Below are positions 6,475 through 12,542 of a stretch of DNA of 12,937 bases, piece by piece. Within the stretch, counting starts at the first letter, position 1, and each line of letters opens with the position of its first letter. The notes beneath the pieces are model-generated. The model had not been told where the DNA came from. It saw nothing but the letters and a program-made list of their open reading frames with translations, and did not search any database. A program made the position numbers and the translations under genes. The stretch comes from Pavlovales sp. CCMP2436 (lineage: Eukaryota > Haptophyta > Pavlovophyceae > Pavlovales): assembly GCA_026770615.1 (NCBI GenBank), contig MU631650.1, positions 24,625-37,561 of the forward strand. The letters are read 5' to 3'.

Positions 6475-8127
6475 GTGGCGGAGGCGAAGGCGTCTGCGCG
6501 GGCCACAGAGGCAGCGGCACTCGTTGTGGCCAGGACCTCAGCAGCAGCGGCTGGGGCTGGGGCTGCTCAAGCAAAAGCAGACGCTGCGGCAGATAGAGAG
6601 GCGCAGGCCAGGCTGGCAGCGGCTGCGGCTGAGGCACAGGTGGCTGCGGCAGAGAAAGAGGAACATGCACACGCACAGGCAGCGGAGAGAGAGGCTGAGG
6701 CATCGGCTGAGGCAGCGGCACAGGCACAGATGGAGGCGGATGCTGCTGCTGCTCAGGCAGAAGCCGAGAGAGAGGCCGAGAGAGAGGCTGAGAGAGAGGC
6801 TGGGAGAGAGGCTGCGAGAGAGGCCGAGAGGGAGGCTGAGAGGGAGGCTGAGAGAGAGGCTGAGAGGGAGGCTGAGAGAGAGAATGAGAGAGAGGTTGAG
6901 AGAGAGGCTGAGAGAGAGGTGGAGAGAGAGGCTGGGAGGGAGGCTGAGAGGGAGGCTGAGAGAGGGGTGGAGAGGGAGGCTGAGAGAGAGGCCGAGCGGG
7001 AGGCTGAGAAGGAGGCTGTGAGAGAGGCCGAGAGAGAGGCTGAGAGAGAGGCTGGGAGAGAGGCCGAGAGGGAGGCTGAGAGAGAGGCGGAGAGAGAGGC
7101 TGAGAGGGAGGCCGAGAGAGAGGCTGAGAGAGAAGCAGCGGCGGAGGAAGAGAGAGAGGCTAAGATGGAGGCTGAGAGAGAGGCCGAGCGAGAGGCCGAG
7201 GCTGAGAGAGAGGCCGAGAGAGAGGCCGAGAGAGGCGCCGAGAGAGAAGCAGCGGCGGAGGAAGAGAGAGAGGCTGAGGCCAAGGCTGAGAGAGAGGCCG
7301 ATAGAGAAGCAGCGGCGGAGGAAGAGGAAAGACTGGCAGCGGCAGCGAAGAGAGAGGCTGCGGCTGCTGCCATCGTGGCGGCAAGGGCGGCGGAGGAAAG
7401 AGAGGCAGAGGCTCAGTTACAAGCTGATGCTGAGGCTGCCGACGATGCTGAGGTAGGGGCGGCGGAGGAAAAAGAGGCAGCAATTGCCGCACAGCTGGCT
7501 GCAACCTTCGCGGCTGAGGCAAGAGAGAGGGCAGATGCCAGAGAGAAGGCAGATGCTAGAGAAAGGGCGGGTGCAGCGGCAGCGACTCGGGCACGTGCGC
7601 AGGCTGAGGCTGAGGCTGAGGCAGCGGAGAGAGATGCGGAGGCTGCTGTCTTTACGGCGGGTGCCAGGGAGAGGGTAGCGACAGCGACACCGGAGGCGGA
7701 TGCTGAGGCTGCTGCTAGGGCACAGGCAGGTGCTCAGGCAGAGGGGAGACTGGCAGTGGAGAGGAAAGCTTGGGCGCAGGCAATTGCACAGGCTGAGGCG
7801 GATGCAGACGCAGACGCAGCGGCACAGGAGGAGGCGAGGAGCGCGGGAGTTGCGAGAGAGAGAGCACGTGCGGAGGAGAGGCTTGCGGCTGAAAGACAAG
7901 CTGCTGCCGAGGCACGTGCAGGGGAGAGGCTTGCGGCTGAGAGAGAGGCTGCAGCTGAGGCACGTGAGGGGGGAAGGCTTGCGGCGGCAGTGGCAGCGGC
8001 AGAGAAGCGCGCGCGTCTCCGGAGGGTGGGAGGGGCGCTCAGACACTGGCAGAGACAGGCAGATGCCGAGGCTCGGGCACAGGAGGAGAGAGAGGAGAGA
8101 CGGGCTACAGTGCGGGCGAGGGAAAAG
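6475..8127 (+). CDS. Exon 9, long charged single-alpha-helix / coiled coil
   Basis: The exon has 551 codons, acceptor CCATGCAG, donor AAG|gtcatg, and phase 0 at both ends. It opens [16 protein letters not shown], then about 100 Ala/Glu/Gln-rich residues. A near-continuous EREA tetrapeptide tract from about 6766 to 7130 follows, then EREAAAEEE blocks, then Ala/Glu/Arg coiled-coil sequence. It ends with the motif [15 protein letters not shown] near 8030-8070. Proline is nearly absent and charge is very high. R-to-E contacts at i,i+3 are possible throughout the EREA tract, as in stable single alpha helices. Such helices act as rigid spacers in cytoskeletal and motor proteins, so a spacer role is inferred from composition only. 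A repeated ~51-bp unit (ERLAAER-AAAEAR) spans about 7874-7990. Confidence 0.7.
6766..7130 (+). repeat. 12-bp coding minisatellite (EREA)n
   Basis: About 30 imperfect tandem copies of GAGAGAGAGGCT/GAGAGGGAGGCC encode EREA, with variants EREV, EREN, GREA and EKEA. The third-base and G/A variation is mostly synonymous or Ala-to-Val/Gly. The DNA repeat also opens long reverse-strand frames reading as Ser/Ala/Leu repeats, which are artefacts of the periodicity. Confidence 0.9.
7125..7330 (+). repeat. Coding block repeat EREAAAEEE, 3 copies
   Basis: GAGAAGCAGCGGCGGAGGAA recurs at about 7132, 7246 and 7306, separated by EREA-type units. Spacings of about 114 and 60 bp show higher-order unequal duplication within the helix-coding tract. 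Confidence 0.8.
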
Positions 8128-8643
8128 GTCATGCTCATCACAATAATACTACTCTAATCACAATGAGAGTAAGAGTAAGAAAAAGAAAAGGAATGAGAGT
8201 ACGCATAAGAATAAGAGTAAGCGTAAGAGTAAGACAACGACAACAATAGTAAAAATAATGGGAAGCTGCGATGGCGCGTGCAGAGTGGTGCTTGCGTATT
8301 TGCTCTGTGTCTGACTGTCTGCCCTGACTGTGTGTTGTGTTCTGACTGTCTGCCCTGAATGTTTCTTGACTGTCTGCCCTGAATGTTTCTTGACTGTCTG
8401 CCCTGACTGTGTTCTGGCTGTCTCCGAGGCAGAAGGGTGCGGAGGTGGCTGTTTTTCTCACTGTCTGTCCATATTTCCTGACTGACGGACTGCCGAGAGG
8501 GGGGGGGGTGTTTGGGGGGGGTTGGCTTATCCCTTTGCTGACTGTCTGCCCTCACTGTGGTATGTGTTCTGACTATCCGCTCTGACTGTCTGCAATCACT
8601 GCATTCTCTGATCCCCCCCCCCTCCCTCCCTTCCTCCCTGCAG
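8128..8643 (+). other. Intron 9, with AGTAAG-type and CTGACTGTCTGCC minisatellites
   Basis: This 516-bp intron runs from gtcatg to a C/T tract and CCCTGCAG. It starts with a purine-rich GAGAGTAAGAGTAAG simple sequence (about 8160-8245). The CTGACTGTCTGCC minisatellite follows, with G-runs near 8501-8521. A weak acceptor-like copy of the next exon start (GGCAG|AAGGGTGCGGAG) may lie near 8440. Confidence 0.65.
8311..8600 (+). repeat. Intronic minisatellite with core TGACTGTCTGCCCTGA
   Basis: The core occurs at about 8312, 8341, 8368 and 8392. It recurs in diverged form at about 8539 and 8585 after an interruption with G-runs. The 8368 and 8392 units are nearly identical over 24 bp including AATGTTTCT. 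Spacing (24-29 bp) has no unique spacer, so it is a minisatellite and not a CRISPR array. Confidence 0.8.
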
Positions 8644-8728
8644 GAGGAGGCGGAGAGTGTGCTGGGTGTTGTGGAGAGGCGCGCAACGCTCTCGGCTGCA
8701 ATGCGCTACTGGCGCACACACGCGACAG
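8644..8728 (+). CDS. Exon 10, AMRYW motif
   Basis: The exon has acceptor CCCTGCAG, donor ACAG|gttttt, phase 0 in and phase 1 out. It reads EEAESVLGVVERR, then ATLSAAMRYWRTHAT. The LSAAMRYWRTH segment resembles ALRHWQRQ at the end of exon 9 and ALRKWARA in exon 13. LxxW-type motifs of this look occur in Sfi1-like centrin-binding repeats, but the spacing here (49 residues between the first two Trp) is longer than usual. The similarity is a hint only. Confidence 0.65.
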
Positions 8729-8931
8729 GTTTTTATGTTAACATTTATATATCTATTTATTGAGGACACAGACAAGTGTCAATCTTTTTTAAGTTATTTT
8801 GCTGCAATTCGGTACTGGCGCACACACGCGACATTTTTTATTGTTTTTACTTGCGGACACAGACAAGCGTCACTCTATTTTTTCCTTTTTTCTTTTAACT
8901 GTAATGAGATTCTAGCAGACACACGTGACAG
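8695..8931 (+). repeat. Triple tandem unit spanning exon 10 end and intron start
   Basis: The exon end GCTGCAATGCGCTACTGGCG (8695) recurs at 8801 (GCTGCAATTCGGTACTGGCG) and, more decayed, at 8898. Each copy is followed by CACACACGCGACA or CACACGTGACAGG. The intronic part is repeated too: GGACACAGACAAGTGTCA (8763) and GGACACAGACAAGCGTCA (8856). Offsets are 106 and 97 bp. The second copy lost its donor (ACATTTTT), while the third kept ACAG|gtactt. A further trace (ATGTATTGGCGGGGCACGC) is at about 9007. The unit is clearly a tandem duplication across an exon-intron border. Confidence 0.75.
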
Positions 8932-9051
8932 GTACTTTTTGTTTGTTTGTGTGTATGTAATTTGCATGTTTGTCCTTTTCGTATTATTCGCTTGCGCTCA
9001 TTTTTAATGTATTGGCGGGGCACGCTTTTTTCCTTTCTTTCTTTTTTGCTT

Positions 9052-9080
9052 GCAGCCCGGAGGCGTTCGGGCATGACGTG
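9052..9080 (+). repeat. Echo of exon 11 acceptor (first copy)
   Basis: CTTGCAG|CCCGGAGGCGTTCGGGCATGAC here and CTTGCAG|CCCGAAGGCGTACAGGCATGAC at 10165 are close copies of each other. Their GCAG|CCCG start resembles the real exon 11 acceptor at 10881. Used as an exon in the same phase this copy would read ARRRSGMT and stop at 9205-9207. It could be an alternative terminal exon. Its downstream part overlaps a GC-rich repeat, so this is doubtful. Confidence 0.5.
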
Positions 9081-9249
9081 CCCCTGTCCCTGGCCATGCC
9101 ATTTATTTTGCCTTAGTCCGCGGGCACACGCACGCTGCGCCAGTGCAGGCGTGGGCGAGAGCGGGCGTGCGCGTTTTGAGGCGTTGGCGCCTCCTCGCCT
9201 CGACTGAGGTACAATAACTATTGAGTATAAATATGATACAAAATATAAT

Positions 9250-9340
9250 TTGTTGACAACAAATAAGAATCATCTTGTGTAAGATAACTGATTCAAGCCC
9301 GAAGCAATTCAGATCCGGACTAACGGCTCAGAAGACGCGC
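9250..9340 (-). repeat. Dispersed repeat family R1, minus-strand copy
   Basis: Its reverse complement shares AGTCCGGATC, CTTACACAAGAT and TTTGTTGTCAACAAA, in that order, with 618-706. The neighbouring GC-rich block at about 9110-9200 corresponds in position to the GC-rich block after the left copy. It is probably a second, partial member of the same element family. Confidence 0.6.
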
Positions 9341-9372
9341 AAAGCCGAGTCCAAAACGCCTCCAGGCGAATA

Positions 9373-9568
9373 GGCATGATACGAAATTATATGAATATAT
9401 ATATCAAATCACTAAAATAATAGAATGAGAAATGAGCTGTCCTTATAGCAAACTCAAAATACAAAAAGTATAAACATGATGCAAAATTATATTCAGTTAT
9501 ATAAACAGTTCAAACTTTAAATGACAGAATTAGAATAAAGCTTTACTTGTCAATTACAAAATACAGAA
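9373..9568 (+). repeat. Imperfect 98-bp tandem duplication
   Basis: Unit one (from about 9373) and unit two (from about 9471) share CATGATRCRAAATTATAT at their starts and CAAAATACARAA at their ends, with similar AGAATGAGAA/AGAATTAGAA middles. A third partial unit (TATGATACAAAATATAATTT) lies at about 9231. This is non-coding DNA, so ~100-bp tandem duplication in this genome is not confined to exon edges. Confidence 0.65.
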
Positions 9569-9569
9569 T

Positions 9570-9690
9570 GAAATAATATATGATAAGAACAAGAGTGATG
9601 GTGATGATGATGATGATAACAAGAACACATGCTAACAATAAACAAAAAACAAAAAATAATGCATAATACATAATGAATAATAAATGATAA
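9570..9690. repeat. AT-rich stretch with GATGAT microsatellite
   Basis: It contains GATGGTGATGATGATGATGA at about 9596-9616, followed by AACAAAAAACAAAAAATAAT-type sequence. Nothing coding was seen. Confidence 0.7.
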
Positions 9691-9977
9691 ATAACAATAG
9701 GCCAGACCAGGGCGCTTTCTTGCTTCCGCCAAGAGAGAAAGGGACCTCCAGCCATCCCGGACTCTGAGCGGTAATCTATTCCTCATAGCTTTTAATTGTA
9801 ATTAATTACTCAAGCCAATGTTATGACTGTGATTGCGATGGTGATATATTCATAAAAATCAATATTATCCTTATTGCTAGGGGGGCCCCGGGCGCTGAGA
9901 AGGCTTGGGGAGGCGGAGGGGGTGCGGTTGGGCCAGGCATCGGCTATTTGGGCGGAGCGGGCTGGGGCCCTCAAAAC

Positions 9978-10105
9978 AGGTGTGTACATTTCGAGAGTAA
10001 CGTCCGCTCCCTGACAGGTCCCACCGGACCCAAGCGTTGAGAAACACTCGGATTTAGGGACCTTAGCAGAGTACGCGGATACCGTCCACACCGCTGAATA
10101 TCCTC
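9978..10105 (-). repeat. Dispersed repeat family R2, minus-strand copy
   Basis: Its reverse complement matches 1887-2033 through GATATTCAGCGGTG, GGTATCCGCG, GTGTTTCTCAACGCTTGGGT and GCGGACGTTA. This copy lacks the small CGAAAGCG duplication of the left copy. Together with R1, two families occur in opposite orientation on either side of the large exons, but in the order R1-R2 on both sides, so this is not one simple palindrome. Confidence 0.65.
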
Positions 10106-10164
10106 CTGTGGATAGTGACTGTTTTGTTTTTTGAAAAATAGTTTCATTCATGTCCCCCGACTTG

Positions 10165-10190
10165 CAGCCCGAAGGCGTACAGGCATGACT
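10165..10190 (+). repeat. Echo of exon 11 acceptor (second copy)
   Basis: CTTGCAG|CCCGAAGGCGTACAGGCATGAC differs from the copy at 9052 at only a few positions. Read in the phase left by exon 10 it gives ARRRTGMTR and soon stops. It is a decayed duplicate, upstream of the credible exon 11. Confidence 0.5.
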
Positions 10191-10350
10191 CGAAGCTGTT
10201 GCTTCTGTTGCTCTTACTAGTACAAGTATGAGTTTTATGAGATGTGTGAAACATATTTAAAGGCAGCGCTTCTATGGGCGGAGTGGGCGAATGATTAATC
10301 ACAATTGTAAATATCACTGATAGCATAATTATTGGCGATATCACTCCGCC

Positions 10351-10586
10351 CAGGGGTGTAGAGGGGGTTGGTTTCCAACGTAAAGCATATGTGATGCACC
10401 CTGGAATTGATAAAGCTTTTTGTGCAATATTAAATGGTCGAATAGTGGTTGCCTTTCCGTCTGGGACAACGTCTGGGACCAGATTTGAATACAGAGTTTT
10501 AAGCAAACATGAAGTTTTTATTTTCAGGGTGCATCACACATCGACGAATCGTGCAATGCCGGCAACCAACCTCCTCTGTACCCCTG
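10351..10586. mobile_element. Foldback / MITE-like element
   Basis: The left arm 10351-10405 starts CAGGGGTGTAGAGGGGGTTG and ends TGTGATGCACCCTGG. The right arm 10525-10586 is its reverse complement with changes: CAGGGTGCATCACACA ... AACCTCCTCTGTACCCCTG. The loop of about 120 bp contains GTCTGGGACAACGTCTGGGAC, a small direct repeat. Frames on both strands through it are by-products. No target-site duplication was recognised. Confidence 0.6.
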
Positions 10587-10622
10587 CCTTGCCCACAGGA
10601 ATTCTAATTATCACAATAATTC

Positions 10623-10678
10623 TAACAGTGATAGCCAAATAAATAGCGATTTAGTTATCAACATTGCGATCACTGTTA
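10623..10678. repeat. Small inverted repeat (hairpin)
   Basis: TAACAGTGATAGC at 10623-10635 pairs with GCGATCACTGTTA at 10666-10678, with one mismatch. The left arm together with ATCACAAT just upstream also resembles 10298-10325 in direct orientation, so similar sequence sits on both sides of the foldback element. Confidence 0.55.
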
Positions 10679-10699
10679 CAAATATTCTGACTCTATTTA

Positions 10700-10795
10700 T
10701 CGACACGCACACACACACACACGCATACAAACACGCGCACACACACATTATGCGCATCCGACGCACACACGCACACACACACACACACACCACTC
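10700..10795. repeat. CA/GT microsatellite
   Basis: Compound (CA)n with CG and AT interruptions covers about 95 bp. The open minus-strand frames reading VCVCVCV-type sequence come from this repeat. Confidence 0.9.
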
Positions 10796-10884
10796 GCAAT
10801 CACATTTGAACCCGGCTGCGCACCCCCTCTGACCCCGGAACCCGCCCCGTGCGTCCCCTGTAACGTCTTTGTAACGGCACGCAG

Positions 10885-10934
10885 CCCGCGAGAACCTTCC
10901 GGACTCTTCGCCGGCCAACGAGGTGAATGCAAAG
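10885..10934 (+). CDS. Exon 11, short linker exon
   Basis: The exon has acceptor CACGCAG and donor AAAG|gtgcgc (or GAG|gtgaat at 10922, same phase). With the single G carried from exon 10 it reads ARENLPDSSPANEVNAK, 17 codons, and exits in phase 0 to match the next exon. The pyrimidine content before the acceptor is modest. Two decayed copies of its acceptor region lie 0.7 and 1.8 kb upstream. Confidence 0.5.
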
Positions 10935-10993
10935 GTGCGCTGCTTTTAAAATGATTTCAAACTACTTCTTACTTTTAAAACGGCGGGCAGCAG

Positions 10994-11155
10994 GCAGTGG
11001 GTGGCGGACAGTCAGGGGCGGACTCGAAGTATGTGGACGCGTCAGCTGTCGACCTCCCCCCGCGGCGTGTCTACACGCCAAACACCGACCGTGTCTCCTG
11101 CTGTCGTTGGTCTAATGGTTCCTATAATATCCCCCCGAAAATATCAGCTTTTTAT
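10994..11155 (+). CDS. Exon 12, unrecognised segment
   Basis: After GCAGCAG the frame reads AVGGGQSGADSKYVDASAVD, then LPPRRVYTPNTDRV, then SCCRWSNG and on to a stop at 11159-11161. The donor TAT|gtatga at 11156 is phase 0 and fits exon 13. A strong-looking GTATGT at 11029 would instead end it in phase 2 and not fit. The composition is unlike the flanking introns. The 3' part, after about 11110, is AT-rich and may not be coding. Confidence 0.5.
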
Positions 11156-11535
11156 GTATGAAGCCGCCTTGCGCGTCCCTAGGCGTTGAGGGAGGTGGCT
11201 TTCATGATATCTGCAGTGGGAGGGGGCGCTCAGCCCCCCTGAGCAGCAATCGCCTACACGACCAATAATTCGCAAAATCTAGTTAGGCTGGACTCCAAGC
11301 ACCTACTGTATTTGTTGGGCAGTTGCGCCGGATTCGGCCCAGTCCGGATTCGAATTAGTCTGCTGTCACGAGTTATTGCACATTTGTACTCGCCCCAATA
11401 TTTATATTTCATCCCAAGCGACAAGAGCTCGGGAGGATTTGCATGATTTATAAATATAAAATTAAAATGATGGATTTCTTCTTTTACTGGTTCATTGATT
11501 TATTGATTTGTTGATTTATTGATTGTGTACTACAG
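11156..11535 (+). other. Intron 12, with R3 repeat copy and ATTGATTT run
   Basis: It contains the R3 repeat at 11313-11395 and an ATTGATTTATTGATTTGTTG simple run at about 11494-11525, then TACTACAG. No gene was seen. Confidence 0.5.
11313..11395 (+). repeat. Dispersed repeat family R3, plus-strand copy
   Basis: It contains GGATTCGGCCCAGTCCGGAT, then CGAATTAGTCTGCTGTCACG and AGTTATTGCACA. It matches the reverse complement of 12711-12790 almost throughout, and 12594-12629 on the plus strand in its first 36 bp. Confidence 0.75.
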
Positions 11536-11967
11536 AGCGCGCTGCGCAAATGGGCGCGCGCAGCCTCGCCCCCGCCGACCTTTTTTCCGAGAGTCCGGGA
11601 GAGTCCGGGAGAAACAAGGCGGGTCCGGGGGAGTCCGGGAGGTCCGCCAGGAGTCCGGGGGAGTCCGGGGGGTCCACCAGGAGTCCGGGAGAGTCCGGGC
11701 GCCGTCCGAACTCCCCGCGCCTACGACAGTGAGAACCCGGGCGATGAAATTAAAGCGCAGCTCTCCCTCCCTTCGACTCATGAAGACGTTACTCCTCGAA
11801 GTGAACCCGCCTCTCGAGGAGGTCTGCAGGTGCACGGGGCAGGGGTCGACGCGCGGGAGAAGTACGCCTCCTACCCGTTGAGAGAGGGGGCGCTCCGCCT
11901 ACCGTGGCGAGCGGTGCGCATCAACTCGGTGGACACGCGGCGGCGGGCGCTGTGGAACATTGCGGTG
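11536..11967 (+). CDS. Exon 13, Pro/Gly/Arg-rich repeat plus ALRKW and RRALWNIAV segments
   Basis: The exon has acceptor GTACTACAG, donor GTG|gtatgc, 144 codons and phase 0 at both ends. It opens SALRKWARAASPPPTFFPR. It then runs through a GAGTCCGG minisatellite giving Pro/Gly/Ser/Arg repeats (VRESPG, VRGSPGGPPG). The following sequence looks protein-like: DEIKAQLSLPSTHEDVTPR, REKYASYPLREG, LRLPWRAVRINSVDTRRRA and LWNIAV. Two other frames are open across the minisatellite but end earlier, and only this one continues to the duplicated donor. No domain is recognised. Confidence 0.6.
11590..11704 (+). repeat. Coding minisatellite of GAGTCCGGGA / GGTCCRCCAG units
   Basis: About eleven 10-bp units built on (G)AGTCCGGG(G/A) alternate with GGTCCGCCAG and GGTCCACCAG. 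A 30-bp higher-order unit (GGTCCRCCAGGAGTCCGGGG and on) appears twice. The core word is the same one that is scattered over the whole window. Confidence 0.85.
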
Positions 11968-12212
11968 GTATGCTGCTCAGCTACTCATAGCACCACTTGT
12001 ACCACTGCTTGAAACAACAAAGCACACACACACAAACTCACACACACACACACACACACACATACAAATGACTCTGTGGACACGCGGCGATGCTTCCCAT
12101 GGAATATTGCAGCGGTATGTTGCCCAGATACTACTGCTACCACCACTACATCTTCAACCACACAAAAAAACTTGAATTGGCTCGGAGGTGCACTCTGTGG
12201 AATATTGCCGCG
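11926..12212 (+). repeat. Triple tandem unit spanning exon 13 end and intron start
   Basis: The exon end GTGGACACGCGGCGG...TGGAACATTGCGGTG|gtatgctgctcag (11929-11980) recurs at 12076 (GTGGACACGCGGCGA...TGGAATATTGCAGCG|gtatgttgcccag), offset 147 bp. It is truncated at about 12184-12212 (CTCTGTGGAATATTGCCGCG), where the donor has become a T-run. Similarity continues into the intron (CAGCTACT/CAGATACT, CACCACTTGTACC/CACCACTACATC). Confidence 0.75.
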
Positions 12213-12420
12213 TTTTTTTTTTTTTTGGGTGGGTGATGATGATGATGATAAGGAAGATTAGCTTTTAAAACAGCGAATACTGATATTGCGTAGGCTACGC
12301 CAGATTACGGAATGGTAAGGCGCGCACCGCGAGCGGAGAGGAGGAAGTTGTTCCGTACAGCCACTCATTCGTTCAATCAATCCTTTTTCGTTTATTTTTG
12401 GTTCTTATTCTTATGTGCAG
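11968..12420 (+). other. Intron 13, with echoes, CA and GAT microsatellites
   Basis: It holds the exon-13 echoes, CACACA runs (about 12022-12063), a T-run and GATGATGATGAT (about 12220-12250). The echo of the exon 14 start follows at 12292-12347, then a T-rich acceptor tract. Confidence 0.6.
12292..12347 (+). repeat. Echo of exon 14 start plus acceptor
   Basis: AG|GCTACGCCAG...AAGGCGCGC...GGAGAGGAG here matches AG|GCTACACGGG...AAGGCGCGC...GGAGAGAAG at 12419-12474. Without gaps, 35 of 54 positions after the AG agree, and the offset is 127 bp. Inside it, GAATG|gtaagg is a good donor that the real exon lacks. It could still be spliced as a 21-nt micro-exon (12294-12314). Confidence 0.6.
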
Positions 12421-12542
12421 GCTACACGGGAGTGTGGACGAGAAAGGCGCGCGAGGCGGATGGAGAGAAGAACGCGCCTTGCAGCCGGAGTGCACGCTCT
12501 CTCCTCCCGCACTCACTCCTCTTCTCGGGCGCAGGCACACAG
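12421..12542 (+). CDS. Exon 14, Arg-rich segment (gene continues beyond window)
   Basis: The exon has a T-rich tract, acceptor TATGTGCAG and a consensus donor CAG|gtaaac. Phase is 0 in and 2 out, with 40 codons plus two bases. It reads ATRECGRERRARRMERRTR, then LAAGVHALSSRTHSSSRAQA. This is strongly basic then Ser-rich, with no domain recognised. The phase-2 exit means at least one further exon to the right. Confidence 0.6.

Larger units (their letters stand above)
8729..10884 (+). other. Intron 10, large and repeat-filled
   Basis: This 2.16-kb stretch lies between exon 10 and the 50-nt exon 11. It holds, in order: tandem exon-10 echoes, an acceptor/exon-start echo at 9052, a GC-rich block plus an R1 copy on the minus strand, a 98-bp tandem duplication, an R2 copy on the minus strand, another acceptor echo at 10165, a foldback element, and CA microsatellites. 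No unbroken gene was found in it on either strand. Confidence 0.5.
99..12542 (+). other. Proposed single long multi-exon gene, partial at both ends
   Basis: Fourteen candidate exons on the + strand read in one direction. Where junctions are well supported the codon phases agree: 195/1683 phase 0, 1739/2360 phase 0, 2442/2758 phase 2, 2842/3272 phase 0, 6227/6475 phase 0, 8127/8644 phase 0, 8728/10885 phase 1, 10934/10994 phase 0, 11967/12421 phase 0. The product would hold, in order, an unrecognised N-terminal part, two EF-hands, a disordered Ser/Gly/Glu linker, a long charged helix and a tail with ALRxW-type motifs. Both termini lie outside the window. The weak link is 3530 to 3816, so the EF-hand part and the coiled-coil part could be two genes, the second starting at ATG 3803. 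The family is not recognised. Association of a calcium-binding module with a long helix is common in cytoskeletal proteins, but no function is demonstrated here. Confidence 0.45.

Noticed and set aside
6753..7373. 206-residue minus-strand frame of Ser/Ala/Leu repeats
   Set aside because: It is the exact complement of the 12-bp EREA repeat, has no independent start or splice context, and follows from the repeat's periodicity.
8311..8600. Regularly spaced repeats suggesting a CRISPR array
   Set aside because: Units are 24-29 bp apart with no unique spacers, lie inside a eukaryotic intron and degrade like a minisatellite.
9057..9207. C-terminal exon ending the coiled-coil gene at 9207
   Set aside because: It is phase-compatible, but most of it overlaps a GC-rich repeat block and its start is one of two near-identical decayed copies. 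Exon 11 at 10885 gives a better protein and continues in phase. Kept only as a possible alternative.
10144..10506. 120-residue minus-strand frame
   Set aside because: It runs through the arms and loop of the foldback element and has no recognised domain or supporting splice context.
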